Shown piece after piece: positions 42,495 through 51,983 of a DNA stretch of 64,000 bases. The translations under genes and the position numbers were made by a program. This DNA is from Paenibacillus alba (lineage in GTDB: Bacteria; Bacillota; Bacilli; Paenibacillales; NBRC-103111). The notes below the pieces were generated by a model. That model did not search any database. It saw nothing but the letters and a program-made list of their open reading frames with translations, and was not told the origin of the DNA. The stretch is taken from positions 61,693 to 125,692 of the forward strand of contig NZ_JABMKZ010000022.1 in NCBI RefSeq assembly GCF_013204855.1, given 5' to 3'. Positions within the stretch are counted from its first letter, which is position 1. Each line of letters starts with the position of its first letter.

Positions 42495-44861
42495 TTAGTA
42501 ATAAATTCGCGGCTGATCCTGATCCTGAAGCTCGGAACGCTTCTGCAGGAAGCGGTAGAACGCGCTAGCTGCTTGTGCTTTCGTTACTTCCTGCTGCGGT
42601 GAGAATTGCCCGTTAGTCAGCGTCATAATATCCAGCCCCACTACAATGGCAGCGACACCTACCTGTTTGAGCTTGGCAGCATCGGCAAACTGTTGATTAA
42701 AGACACCATCAAACTTCGTTAAAGCCTTGTAGCCCAGCGCCTTCACAATCAGCTGCGCCATATCTTCGCGGTCCAGGGTAGCATCTGGGTTGAAATCCGT
42801 GCCGCCGTCCAGCAAGCCGCGATCAACCGCATTTTCGACGTATGCGAAATACGGCGAAGAGTTGCTCACATCCGCAAAGGAAGCCTTCCGTTCCGCTCCG
42901 TAATAAATGCCGCCACCTCCGCCATTCATGGCAATGACGAGCATTTTGACCAGTTCGCCACGCTTAATCAGTTGATCCGGATTCACCTTGCCGTCCTTCA
43001 CATCCAAGGCTTGGTAATCCAGCATAAGCTGCAGCTCATTCTTAGCCCAATGATTGTCGATATCGCTGACGACGATTTTATCCAAGGAGATCGTCTCGCC
43101 CGTTTGGCTATTGCGCCAGACACCCGTTTGTGCGTCCAACAGATAAGCATCACGGTTGTATTTGGGAATGAGCGAGTAGACAAGCTTAGCTACCTTTTTC
43201 TCACTCGTAGTCGAAGCAGAAGAAGGCGGAGTTACTCCGGCTGCAATCATCACACGATACTTCTCAATCGGTATGCCGCCAATGTATCCAGTATCCTCAA
43301 GCGTATAATTGAGCTGTATATCAAACTGTGCGAGCCAGAGATCTTTGGCTTTATTAATAGCCAGCACTTCCGGCTTCTGTTTCGGATACGGCAAAGAACT
43401 GATGGAGAAATTATAGTTCGTTATTTGACCGGTGACCCGATCAATGCTGACGGACACTTCCTCATTGTTTGCACTGACCCCGTCGATGACGCGATTGAAA
43501 TGAATATCCCAATTCCGCAGCTGTTTCAGTTGCTCTGCCGTATAATCCTTCTCGGACTGTACGCGAAGCACTAACTGATCTGTGTAGGCAGGAAGCTGTT
43601 GTTTTACTAGATCAACGGCTTTGGTGACCGCATCCGCGTAGGCAATTTTGCCTTCAATATCTTTGGGAGCATCCGGACCAGCAGGGATGTAACTGCTGAA
43701 GCTCATAATTTCTCCAGTTTTGCTATTCACATTGGCCCACGCACTTCTACCTGGAACCTTGCTCACCGCATCCTTCTCAGCCTCTATCGTCCAGCTCAAA
43801 TTCCAGCTCGAGCTTGTTTCTGCTGTTTCTGGATCGGTACTTTCATTATAGGAAGCATCTCTGAGCTTGAAATCCGCTGGCAGATTAAATACGGAGACTA
43901 CTTTCTTCACAGCCTCTTCCTTCGTCAAATCCAAATTAGCCGGCTGCGCAGCTGCGAGAGGCTTATCAGTCAAAGACTTAACCCCTTGCTGGCCATTCAT
44001 TGCCTTAATCGGGTTCCATACCTCACCGGTCTCTGCATTCAGCGAAAATGGATTCAACATATACGAGATGATCGGAAGTTTCTTGCCTCTAGCACTGTAC
44101 GGAATCTGATACTGCAAAGAAAGCTCAGCTTTATCGTGGAACAATTGGGCCGCCTTCTCTTTGGATATCGGAGTTATCTGAGCCGGGAAAGTGACATCAT
44201 CCTGCCAATTGTAGTTGTAGCTCGTAACTTGCCCATCCCCGTTAACGCTGACATTAATCCCATTCATGCCAAAAGGAACTCCGCCTACCGAGCGATCATA
44301 TCGAAGGTTATAAACATAATTGCCATTCAAAGGCGTACGAAATGCCTTCTCCTCCGTATCATTATAGATAAGTTCCTTCTGCTTCTCGGGATTGATTTTG
44401 GCAATGAACGTGGAAGCCACCTCTTTGGCTGCTTTGAAATCTACCTTTGGCGGATAGCTCGGTTTATGTGCAGGATCATTGTCATTCAACGAGAATGACA
44501 TCAGCGTGCCGTCCATACCGTTAATGGACACACTCAGATACCCATAGTTCTGATCCTTCACTTTGCGTGTATACGAAATGTTCCAAGTCGGCAAATTCTG
44601 ACCATTCATGGTGTAATACCCATTTAAGCTGATTGATTGCAACGCAAATCCTTCCGGCAGCGTTATGTATGTCTTAGCTCGCTCCAATGCTTGCTCTTTC
44701 GTAATCTTGGCATCCTGCATCTTGCCATCCCCCGGTGCTAACGGCATAGAAATCGCTTTGCCCTCCACGACCTCGTTCGCCCATACACCCGGAGCAGCGG
44801 TTAGCAGCAATGTGGAAGCGAGGACCAACGTTCCAGCTTGTTTGACAATATTCAATGTCAT
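42495..44861 (-). CDS. secreted S-layer-homology protein with YcdB/YcdC repeats
   Basis: 788 residues. Signal peptide (cleavage near VWA-NE, about 29), then four or so PepSY-like YcdB/YcdC units, each with a helix (KEQALERAKTYI, FKAAKEVASTFI, KEEAVKKVVSVF, YADAVTKAVDLV) followed by strands ending in a GEIMSF- or GQVTSYN-like turn. The C-terminus (about 600-780) carries three SLH domains (VVSDIDNHWAKNELQLML, SFADVSNSSPYFAYVENAVDRGLL, FADAAKLKQVGVAAIVVGL) that anchor proteins to cell-wall polymer. Its role is unknown. A structured repeat follows the stop. Confidence 0.85.
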   Translation of the reverse strand: MTLNIVKQAGTLVLASTLLLTAAPGVWANEVVEGKAISMPLAPGDGKMQDAKITKEQALERAKTYITLPEGFALQSISLNGYYTMNGQNLPTWNISYTRKVKDQNYGYLSVSINGMDGTLMSFSLNDNDPAHKPSYPPKVDFKAAKEVASTFIAKINPEKQKELIYNDTEEKAFRTPLNGNYVYNLRYDRSVGGVPFGMNGINVSVNGDGQVTSYNYNWQDDVTFPAQITPISKEKAAQLFHDKAELSLQYQIPYSARGKKLPIISYMLNPFSLNAETGEVWNPIKAMNGQQGVKSLTDKPLAAAQPANLDLTKEEAVKKVVSVFNLPADFKLRDASYNESTDPETAETSSSWNLSWTIEAEKDAVSKVPGRSAWANVNSKTGEIMSFSSYIPAGPDAPKDIEGKIAYADAVTKAVDLVKQQLPAYTDQLVLRVQSEKDYTAEQLKQLRNWDIHFNRVIDGVSANNEEVSVSIDRVTGQITNYNFSISSLPYPKQKPEVLAINKAKDLWLAQFDIQLNYTLEDTGYIGGIPIEKYRVMIAAGVTPPSSASTTSEKKVAKLVYSLIPKYNRDAYLLDAQTGVWRNSQTGETISLDKIVVSDIDNHWAKNELQLMLDYQALDVKDGKVNPDQLIKRGELVKMLVIAMNGGGGGIYYGAERKASFADVSNSSPYFAYVENAVDRGLLDGGTDFNPDATLDREDMAQLIVKALGYKALTKFDGVFNQQFADAAKLKQVGVAAIVVGLDIMTLTNGQFSPQQEVTKAQAASAFYRFLQKRSELQDQDQPRIYY

Positions 44862-45037
44862 CTTCCTCCTTAGCGTTTATACGCTTTTACCTAAAAGATA
44901 TCTACGATTTCCTAACGTAACGTATTGGTAAAATGTTGCTTGGAAGTTGCCTGACAGACTTATATTTATTTTTTTATCCAATCGCACACAAAAAAGCACA
45001 TGCCCGAGCCACCCTTAAGGCGTTCAGGCAGGTGCAC

Positions 45038-45751
45038 TTATTTACTCGATTTGGAGCTTTCCTGACTAAGCGTCTGCATTAAGTCCTGCATTTCGCCTTG
45101 CGTCAAATTCCGCCATTTCCCCACCTTCAGAGTCCCTAGATGGATATGCATAATCCGTACGCGCTGAAGTCGCACCACACGGTAACCAAACGCTTCGCAC
45201 ATCCTGCGAATTTGCCGGTTAAGCCCTTGGGTCAAAATGATGCGGAAAACACGGTCGCCAACTTGATAAATCTCACAGGGCTTCGTCATTGTTCCAAGAA
45301 TACGAACGCCGCTTCCCATTCCTTGCAAAAACATGGGCGTTATCGGCCGATTAACCGTTACAATGTACTCTTTGTCGTGATTATTTTCCGCTCGCAGAAT
45401 CTGGTTCACAATATCCCCGTTGTTGGTCAAAAGGATAAGTCCTTCCGAATCTTTGTCCAATCGGCCTATGGGGAAAATACGCTCCGAATGCCCAACGAAG
45501 TCGACGATGTTGCCTTTGATATGGGCTTCGGTCGTGCTGGTAATCCCTACTGGCTTATTAAGCGCTATGTAGACATGCTCCTTCTTCTCCCCGATCACCT
45601 GTCCGTCAATGCGAACCTCATCGTCAGGCCCCACAACGCTTCCCAATCCGGCGAGCTCGCCGTTAATGGTAACACGCTTCGCCTCCACCCACTTGTCCGC
45701 TTCGCGTCTGGAGCAAACGCCAGTTTCACTAATAAATTTATTAATTCTCAT
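45038..45751 (-). CDS. rluF: RNA pseudouridine synthase, RluF-like
   Basis: 237 residues. N-terminal S4 RNA-binding domain (MRINKFISETGVCSRREADKWVEAKRVTING), then the RsuA/RluB/RluE/RluF catalytic domain with the aspartate in GRLDKDSEGLILLTNNG and the NRQIRRMCEAFGY motif. RluF isomerises uridine 2604 (2605) in 23S rRNA of E. coli; the Bacillales target may differ. A hairpin with a T run follows at 44990-45030. Confidence 0.88.
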   Translation of the reverse strand: MRINKFISETGVCSRREADKWVEAKRVTINGELAGLGSVVGPDDEVRIDGQVIGEKKEHVYIALNKPVGITSTTEAHIKGNIVDFVGHSERIFPIGRLDKDSEGLILLTNNGDIVNQILRAENNHDKEYIVTVNRPITPMFLQGMGSGVRILGTMTKPCEIYQVGDRVFRIILTQGLNRQIRRMCEAFGYRVVRLQRVRIMHIHLGTLKVGKWRNLTQGEMQDLMQTLSQESSKSSK

Positions 45752-45874
45752 ACCTGGGAAATTCCCTTCTATGCCGTAATCAGACCACTCAAGTACCTCT
45801 TATTATGCTGGATTCGCGCATTGGGTTCAAGTAGCCCTGCCTGAGAAGTGTATTCTACGAAAATAGTGCAGATA

Positions 45875-45924
45875 AATTAGTAGATTCATCCATACAAAAT
45901 CTCCGAATCTAGCATCTACTAATT
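45875..45924 (+). promoter_or_regulatory. 5' UTR hairpin before small unknown gene
   Basis: AATTAGTAGAT and ATCTACTAATT form perfect 11-base arms 28 bases apart, ending 8 bases before the AGGAGG site at 45932. Inner pairing GATTC/GAATC extends the stem. Confidence 0.6.
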
Positions 45925-45945
45925 CTAGAACAGGAGGGATGCTAA

Positions 45946-46275
45946 ATGAGTATGAAACCTATTAAAAAACCGCGTGTGACTTACAAAAAAGTTGTCGCCA
46001 CAGCTAAACAAGCTAACCGCAAAACCGATTTAGGCAATGGATTTCAACGTTTCTTTTTTAACCGTACCATCACGCCTAACACGTATTTCACCTTTACCTT
46101 CAATGGAGGAAGCTTAAAACCGATTAGTGGCGGATTCTTTATCGCTAATCAAAATTCTTTGCCTGCCTACGCAACCAGCTTCTACAACCAAACTGATTTT
46201 GTTTACGTGATAACCGTATTCAATCCTACCGCTTTCACTCGTGCCATTTCCTTTACATTTGTTGCTAAGCAGTAA
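45946..46275 (+). CDS. unknown 109-residue protein
   Basis: An excellent AGGAGG site lies 8 bases before the ATG. The basic N-terminal tail (about 1-30, many K/R, low acidic content) precedes a strand-rich domain full of F, T, N and S (NGFQRFFFNRTITPNTYFTF, FTFNGGSLKP, FTRAISFTFVAKQ). There is no signal peptide or membrane helix. I cannot assign a family. It has its own 5' hairpin and terminator, so it forms a free-standing unit. It could be a spore or surface structural protein, but this is a guess. Confidence 0.7.
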   Translation: MSMKPIKKPRVTYKKVVATAKQANRKTDLGNGFQRFFFNRTITPNTYFTFTFNGGSLKPISGGFFIANQNSLPAYATSFYNQTDFVYVITVFNPTAFTRAISFTFVAKQ

Positions 46276-46319
46276 GGGAGAAGCAGCCTAACAAATGAAA
46301 CCTGAGTGCCTCAGCAAAG

Positions 46320-46357
46320 CCTTCAAAGCCAACTTTTCATGGTTTGAAGGTTTTTTG
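46320..46357 (+). terminator. terminator after unknown 109-residue gene
   Basis: Stem CCTTCAAAGCCA / TGGTTTGAAGG and TTTTTT. Confidence 0.8.
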
Positions 46358-46435
46358 TTCTGCAAGCCTCTTTTCTGTCTATCTGAACCATGTTTGATAT
46401 ACTAAGAGAAAATACGCAGCATCAGGAGGACCATT

Positions 46436-47056
46436 ATGCGCATTCTGCTCTTGGGAGCCACTGGCCGAGTCGGCCAACGAATTATGGAACGAGCCTTGAT
46501 GGACAAGCACGAGGTCACTGCCCTCGTTCGCAATCCGGACAAGGTCACTCTCTCGTCCGATCAACTCACTTTATTACGCGGAGACGCTTGTCATGCCGAT
46601 GACATCCATGCTGCTGTCAGCGGCATAGATATCATCATAAGCTGCCTCGGTACCGATGGAGGTACCGTGTTGACTGAATTCACGCCCCTGCTGATCAGGG
46701 CGATGCAAGCTCACGGTGTGAACCGCGTTGTCACCGTCGGCACAGCGGGCATCCTGCAAAGCCGGGAACATACCGGCTTGCTGCGCTACGAAGCCCCGGA
46801 CACCCGGCGCTCATCCACCCGAGCTGCGGAGGAACACCGCAGGGCATGGGAAATGCTCGCTGCATCGGGCTTACGCTGGACGGTTGTCTGTCCGACGTAC
46901 CTGCCGGACGGTGAGCCGCAAGGCAGCTTCCGCGCCGAGCGGGACTACTTGCCGGAAGGCGGCAAGTCGATCACTGTGGGGGATACCGCGGCGTTCACCT
47001 ATCAAGTCGCGTGCGCGGATGAGTATGGCGAATGCCGGGTAGGGCTTGCCTATTGA
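46436..47056 (+). CDS. NAD(P)H-binding SDR-like protein (YwnB type)
   Basis: 206 residues, atypical short-chain dehydrogenase of the NAD(P)H-binding (NmrA/BVR-B-like) group. The dinucleotide motif GATGRVG is at 7-13; VVTVGTAGIL and the WTVVCPTYLPDG segment follow. The substrate is unknown. AGGAGG precedes the ATG. The second half is noticeably GC-rich relative to flanks, which generates false overlapping frames. Confidence 0.85.
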   Translation: MRILLLGATGRVGQRIMERALMDKHEVTALVRNPDKVTLSSDQLTLLRGDACHADDIHAAVSGIDIIISCLGTDGGTVLTEFTPLLIRAMQAHGVNRVVTVGTAGILQSREHTGLLRYEAPDTRRSSTRAAEEHRRAWEMLAASGLRWTVVCPTYLPDGEPQGSFRAERDYLPEGGKSITVGDTAAFTYQVACADEYGECRVGLAY

Positions 47057-47090
47057 GCGACTGCGCGAAGTGATAGCGTATAGCGCCATG

Positions 47091-47134
47091 ACAAAAAGGA
47101 TGGAAGCCGATATAACGGCATCCATCCTTTTTGT
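47091..47134. terminator. bidirectional terminator
   Basis: ACAAAAAGGATGG / CCATCCTTTTTGT, with inner GCCG/CGGC pairing. Confidence 0.85.
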
Positions 47135-47152
47135 GCGGTATGCAGCTTTTTC

Positions 47153-47464
47153 CTAGCCTCTGCTTCGTTCTTTCGCCAAGGCCGCGATATTGACCAATGA
47201 AATCACAATACCAACAGCACGGAACACATAGCCCAAGAGAGGAATAAAACTCAGAAACGACATGGCAATGTTGATAATCGTTTTGATTGTTGTCCCATTG
47301 CTTGTAAGGATAGCAAAAATTAAATTAACGAACACAAGCGGAATCACCCATGCACACGACCATAAGTAAACAAAAGGAATAAGTCCAAGCAAATACCCAA
47401 CAGCAATGGCCACCTCGGATAAAAGCTGCAATAAATTCAGTAATCGCGCTGTTTCAGAACGCAT
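47153..47464 (-). CDS. small membrane protein, about 103 aa
   Basis: Three or four hydrophobic segments (LLSEVAIAVGYLLGLIPFVYL, CAWVIPLVFVNLIFAIL, IAMSFLSFIPLLGYVF, AVGIVISLVNIAAL). The family is not recognised; it resembles DUF4064-like small membrane proteins only in composition. The ATG at 47464 lies 8 bases after GGAGG, so the longer upstream frame is discarded. Confidence 0.65.
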   Translation of the reverse strand: MRSETARLLNLLQLLSEVAIAVGYLLGLIPFVYLWSCAWVIPLVFVNLIFAILTSNGTTIKTIINIAMSFLSFIPLLGYVFRAVGIVISLVNIAALAKERSRG

Positions 47465-47591
47465 AGTTCGTTCCTCCATTTCACGTAAGTTCCAATTAAT
47501 ATTGTAGCATAGCCTCATTCGTCCGTCCTCAGACTTTTGGCTAGTTTGTCTTTACTGTGAACTTCCTATCCGCGGGTTAGCCCGCACGCGC

Positions 47592-47631
47592 AAAAAGCCA
47601 ACAGACGCGAAAACTCCCCGCGTCTGTTGGC
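47592..47631 (-). terminator. terminator of bmrC-bmrD
   Basis: Perfect 13-base arms GCCAACAGACGCG / CGCGTCTGTTGGC with TTTTTG on the minus strand, directly after the bmrD stop. Confidence 0.9.
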
Positions 47632-47636
47632 TTCTC

Positions 47637-49691
47637 TTACAACCCGCTGCGCACTTCGTCTTCAGCGGCCGCTGCTGTTTCTGGATGTCCCTGCTGCAGC
47701 TGGTACATCTGGTAGTACCGACCGAGGAGCCCCATCAGCTCCTCGTGATTGCCTCGCTCGACAATTTCGCCGTGGTCGAGCACCAGAATTTGGTCGGCGC
47801 TTTTGATCGTCGACAGGCGGTGGGCAATGATGAAGGTGGTTCGCCCCTTCGACAGCACTTCAAGCGCGGCCTGAATGACGGCCTCGGTCTCCGTGTCGAT
47901 GGAGGCCGTCGCCTCATCGAGGATCAGGATCGCCGGGTCGAACGCCAGCGCCCGGGCGAAGGAAATCAGCTGCCGCTGCCCGGCTGACAGCGTGCTGCCC
48001 TTCTCGACCACAGGCTCGTCGATGCCGTGCGGCAAGCCCTTGAACATCTCCGCTGCGCCAACCTCACGCAGCGCGGCTTCTACCCGTTCCCGGGTGATGG
48101 ACGGATCATCCAACGAAACGTTGGATGCAATCGTCCCAGTGAACAGGAACGGGTCCTGCAGCACGATGCCCATATGCTGGCGCAGCAGCTGCTTAGGCAT
48201 CTCGCGCACCTCGCGGCCGTCGATCGTGATCCGGCCATCGTTCACATCGTAGAAGCGGAAGAGCAGATTCAAGATCGAGCTTTTGCCTGATCCGGTATGC
48301 CCCACCAGCGCGACCGTCTGCCCTTGTTTGGCCTCAAACGAAATATCCTTCAGCACATCTTCGCCTTCTTTATAAGCGAAACGCACATGCTCAAACTTAA
48401 CATTGCCCTTATAACGATCAGATTTCTCCGCAGCGACATCAATGCCCTGCTCATCCAGCAGCTCGAACACGCGATCCGCGGAAACAAGCGCCCTCTCCAG
48501 GTTCGGCAGCTGGTTCACGATGCCCACCATCGGATGAAACATCCGGTTCAGATAGTCAACGAAAGCGTACAACACCCCCACCGTTATCAGCGTATTCAAG
48601 CTGCTGCCGCCAACATACCAGATAAGACCGAAGAAGAATAAATTCCGAACTACGTTCATCAGATTATGTGAAGTTAGCGAGTTCAGGCTGAGCAATTTGT
48701 TTTGATACGACGTGTATTCATCGTTCAATTGTTCGAATTCCTCAATCGTTTCCTTTTGTCGGCGAAAAGCCTGAATGATGGTCATCCCTTGAATCGACTC
48801 ATTAATGATCCCATTGATGGACCCAATCCGCTCACGAATCTCATGATTGAAGTAAGAAGCAAATTTACGATAAACAACAATCCAGACATAGAGCAAAGGA
48901 ATGACCGGAAGTGTAAACAAAGCGAGTCTATAATCTAGAATGAATAATGCCGCGATAATGCCAACGATATAAATCGTGCCTGTAAAAAAGTTAGCCAACA
49001 CCTGGATATACAGGTCTTTGACAGATTCCGTATCATTGGTAATTCGGGATACAATTTTACCCGCTGGCTGATTATCGAAATAGTTGATCGGCAGGCGCTG
49101 AATTTGCGCGAACACATCGCTTCGCATGCGCTGGATGATCCGATTGGCTGCGGACTGAAGTAAATATCGTTGCCCGTAAGTAAAGGCAGCTCCAACTAAA
49201 ATCAATAGGAAATAGAGGCCTGCCAATTTCATTAAGCTAATAAATTCAGGCTTATAGAATGCGTAAAGTTCTTGTACGCCTAGCTTTTGAACATCATACT
49301 CTGCCTTCTCTGATCCTTGCGTTATAGTTAGCTTCCCAGTATCTGAAAGCTTGCGTACGCCATCAAAAACAATGGGCTGATCCACCCATACGAATTGGCT
49401 TCCCACCTGCAAAATACGAACTTCTTTCCCCTTCGGCTCGCCTTCAGGAAAATTATCGCCACGCATATAGAACGTGCCGCCTCTAGGAACGGACTTGCCG
49501 GCTTGCGTCGCGGACTGCGTCTCATACCACGGCTTCTCGATACCGAGAATATGCGTATCAATCATCTGCCGCGCGATAAAAGGGCCTGCCAGTTCGGTCG
49601 CTACGGCAACAGATAAGAAAAGGAGCGCAATAAGCAGCGGCTTTTTGAATAGGGCTGCGTATTGAAATAATCGTTTACCTGTTTGTTTCAT
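47637..49691 (-). CDS. bmrD: heterodimeric multidrug ABC exporter subunit BmrD/YheH-like
   Basis: About 684 residues: six-helix exporter domain and one nucleotide-binding domain. Between the first two helices lies an insertion of about 100 residues (about 45-145; PRGGTFYMRGDNFPEG), as in BmrD. Walker A is GHTGSGKSS, the signature LSAGQRQL is altered, and Walker B ILILDEATASID keeps the catalytic glutamate. It pairs with BmrC to pump drugs out. The ATG at 49691 follows AAGGTGAG; an in-frame ATG at 49727 lacks a site. It follows bmrC closely. Confidence 0.9.
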   Translation of the reverse strand: MKQTGKRLFQYAALFKKPLLIALLFLSVAVATELAGPFIARQMIDTHILGIEKPWYETQSATQAGKSVPRGGTFYMRGDNFPEGEPKGKEVRILQVGSQFVWVDQPIVFDGVRKLSDTGKLTITQGSEKAEYDVQKLGVQELYAFYKPEFISLMKLAGLYFLLILVGAAFTYGQRYLLQSAANRIIQRMRSDVFAQIQRLPINYFDNQPAGKIVSRITNDTESVKDLYIQVLANFFTGTIYIVGIIAALFILDYRLALFTLPVIPLLYVWIVVYRKFASYFNHEIRERIGSINGIINESIQGMTIIQAFRRQKETIEEFEQLNDEYTSYQNKLLSLNSLTSHNLMNVVRNLFFFGLIWYVGGSSLNTLITVGVLYAFVDYLNRMFHPMVGIVNQLPNLERALVSADRVFELLDEQGIDVAAEKSDRYKGNVKFEHVRFAYKEGEDVLKDISFEAKQGQTVALVGHTGSGKSSILNLLFRFYDVNDGRITIDGREVREMPKQLLRQHMGIVLQDPFLFTGTIASNVSLDDPSITRERVEAALREVGAAEMFKGLPHGIDEPVVEKGSTLSAGQRQLISFARALAFDPAILILDEATASIDTETEAVIQAALEVLSKGRTTFIIAHRLSTIKSADQILVLDHGEIVERGNHEELMGLLGRYYQMYQLQQGHPETAAAAEDEVRSGL

Positions 49692-49730
49692 TCGGTTTCT
49701 CACCTTCTTTTCAGCTTTATCTATCATCTG

Positions 49731-51476
49731 CTACGCCTGCGTTTTCTCCTCAAGCTGCTGACGGTCATACTGCTCTTTGTACCAGCCGCCGAGCTCAATA
49801 AGCTGCTCATGCGTGCCTTCTTCCACGATATAGCCTTCATCCAATACGACAATCCAGTCCGCATGCTGAACAGCAGATAAGCGGTGTGTAGTGATGAGCG
49901 TTGTTTTGCCTGCACGTTCCGAGCGAATGCCGCGAATGATCTCTGCTTCTGTTTTGGCGTCTACTGCCGAAAGTGCGTCGTCCAGCATAAGGATTTCCGG
50001 ATCTACATAAAGCGCCCGCGCAATGGAAACACGCTGCTTCTGGCCGCCGGATAAGGCTACGCCTCTTTCTCCGACTAACGTCTGCAAACCTTCCGGCAGA
50101 AACTCAACGTCCTTGCGGAAAGCGGCAAGCTCAAGTGCTTGCTGGAGCTGATCTTCCGATCCTCCGCTTTGGCCGAACATAATGTTCTCTCTGACTGTTT
50201 TGGAGAAAAGGATCGGCTCCTGCGGCACATAACCAATCCATCCGAGGACCGTATCAATGCTCAGCTGCTCAATAGGCGTATCCGCCAGCTTGATGGCTCC
50301 TTGCCCCGGCGGGTATTCTCTTAAAAGCTGCTTGAGCAGCGTGGTTTTGCCGCTTCCTGTACGGCCCACAATGCCAAGCGTTTGACCACGCTGCAAATGA
50401 AATGAAATATTAACTAAATTATCAATCGAAGAGGACGGATAACGGAAGGTGACATTTTGGAAGCTGATCGTATTCGGCAGCAAAAGCGTCTTGGCTTGCG
50501 GATCTTCTTTCACATCCGGCTTATAGCCAAGCGTCTCGTTTACCCGATCAAGGGAAGCATTCCCGCGCTGCATGATGTTCATCAGCTCACCGATGGCGAA
50601 CATCGGCCAAATCAGCATACCCAAGAAGGTATTGAAGGAAACCAACTCGCCGAGCGTCAGTTCACTATGGAAAACCATATAGCCGCCGTAGCATAATCCG
50701 ATCAAATATGAAATACCGACCAGGATTTTGACCGTTGGTTCAAAAAGAGCGTCGATAATGGCAACCGCGATATTTTTGCGGAATACATCGTCCGTCATCG
50801 TTTTGAAGCTTTGTTCACTCGCTTTCTCTTGCACAAAAGCGCGTATCACTCGAACGCCTGCGATCGTTTCCAGCACGCGGTCATTCATTTGCCCAAAAGC
50901 ATCTTGGGCCCGTATGAATCTCTCATGAATACGACTGCCGTAAACGGTAATCGCAATCGCCATGAAGGGCAGCGGAATAATAGCCGCCAAGGTCAGCTTC
51001 CAGCTAATGAAGAAGCCCATCATCGCCAGAATAGTTAGCATGAACAAGGTTGAGTCGACGAATGTCAAAATGCCGAAGCCCGCCGTCGTCGATACCGCCT
51101 GCAAATCATTGGTGGCTCTAGCCATCAGATCTCCGGTACGGTTTCGTTCGTAGAACGTTGGTGTCATGCGGAGCAGCTGTCTTATTAAGCGGGAGCGGAG
51201 AATACGCTCTAATACGAAAGCACCGCCAAACAGCTGGTACAGCCAAACATAAGATAGTCCGTACCCCGCGACGATTAACGCGCCCCAGAAGGCGAGCAAT
51301 TGCACCAGCTTGCTCCCTGTCAAAGTTCCCATGTGTATGCCATCAATCGCATAGCCGATCAGCTTCGGAGGGATTACGTCAATAATCCCGACGATAATCA
51401 GCAGCCCAATGGCAATCGTGTAACGCTTCCAGTTCATTCGAAAGAACCAAGCTAATTTCTTTAATACTGTAAACAT
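49731..51476 (-). CDS. bmrC: heterodimeric multidrug ABC exporter subunit BmrC/YheI-like
   Basis: 581 residues: six membrane helices, then an ATPase with Walker A GRTGSGKTT, canonical signature LSGGQKQR and Walker B LMLDDALSAVD, in which aspartate replaces the catalytic glutamate. This is the known asymmetry of BmrCD-type pumps, with the active and degenerate sites split between subunits. The ATG has GAGAGGAGTG upstream. A leader peptide and attenuator precede it. Confidence 0.9.
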   Translation of the reverse strand: MFTVLKKLAWFFRMNWKRYTIAIGLLIIVGIIDVIPPKLIGYAIDGIHMGTLTGSKLVQLLAFWGALIVAGYGLSYVWLYQLFGGAFVLERILRSRLIRQLLRMTPTFYERNRTGDLMARATNDLQAVSTTAGFGILTFVDSTLFMLTILAMMGFFISWKLTLAAIIPLPFMAIAITVYGSRIHERFIRAQDAFGQMNDRVLETIAGVRVIRAFVQEKASEQSFKTMTDDVFRKNIAVAIIDALFEPTVKILVGISYLIGLCYGGYMVFHSELTLGELVSFNTFLGMLIWPMFAIGELMNIMQRGNASLDRVNETLGYKPDVKEDPQAKTLLLPNTISFQNVTFRYPSSSIDNLVNISFHLQRGQTLGIVGRTGSGKTTLLKQLLREYPPGQGAIKLADTPIEQLSIDTVLGWIGYVPQEPILFSKTVRENIMFGQSGGSEDQLQQALELAAFRKDVEFLPEGLQTLVGERGVALSGGQKQRVSIARALYVDPEILMLDDALSAVDAKTEAEIIRGIRSERAGKTTLITTHRLSAVQHADWIVVLDEGYIVEEGTHEQLIELGGWYKEQYDRQQLEEKTQA

Positions 51477-51525
51477 CTATCTTTTCACTCCTCTCAAATG
51501 GCGCAAACGAATACCTACTTATCCA

Positions 51526-51612
51526 CGCAAAAAGGGCACATCGCACGCCGCGATATGCCTTCTATCAAACAGAAAAGCGCTCGTCACGAACTTCTTCGTA
51601 ACCCGCGCTTTC
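51526..51612 (-). promoter_or_regulatory. double-hairpin attenuator between leader peptide and bmrC
   Basis: On the minus strand, hairpin 1 is AAAGCGC..ACGAA / TTCGT..GCGCTTTT (51567-51612). Hairpin 2 is GGCATATCGC / GCGATGTGCC followed by CTTTTTG (51526-51560). Hairpin 2 is a good intrinsic terminator 50 bases before bmrC. Confidence 0.75.
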
Positions 51613-51663
51613 GATTAGCGTTTATGTTGGAGAACAGAGACTGAACAGACATTAGGCGTGCGT

Positions 51664-51756
51664 TCAGGCTAATAAGCGGGCTACTTCATATGAAATTGTA
51701 TGGTCTAGATTCGGCTTGCCATGATGGAATAATCGCTTCGTAACCATATCAATCAT
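51664..51756 (-). CDS. 30-residue leader peptide of bmrCD
   Basis: ATG 7 bases after a strong AGGAGGG; begins MIDMVTKRLFHHGKPNLDHT and ends in VARLLA. It is followed by two hairpins and then bmrC. In B. subtilis bmrCD is controlled by ribosome-mediated attenuation through the BmrB leader; the same logic (drug-stalled ribosome prevents the terminator) is inferred here. The peptide itself is not obviously similar to BmrB. Confidence 0.7.
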   Translation of the reverse strand: MIDMVTKRLFHHGKPNLDHTISYEVARLLA

Positions 51757-51983
51757 CTTGTAACCCTCCTTTTCCCAAAAGTTGTATATTTAAGCTTACA
51801 GTGGTGATCTTAACATCCTTCTCAAGTCTGTGTCAATCGGAGAGAAAGACTATAACGGAACTCTCTGAATGAGGAATTTCGGATCGTATTACTCACCTTT
51901 AGCTGAAAGCCAAAATGTCACACATGTTTCAAAATCTCCCGGCATATTCATAACATATAGATTCATCGCGCATAGGGGAGTGA

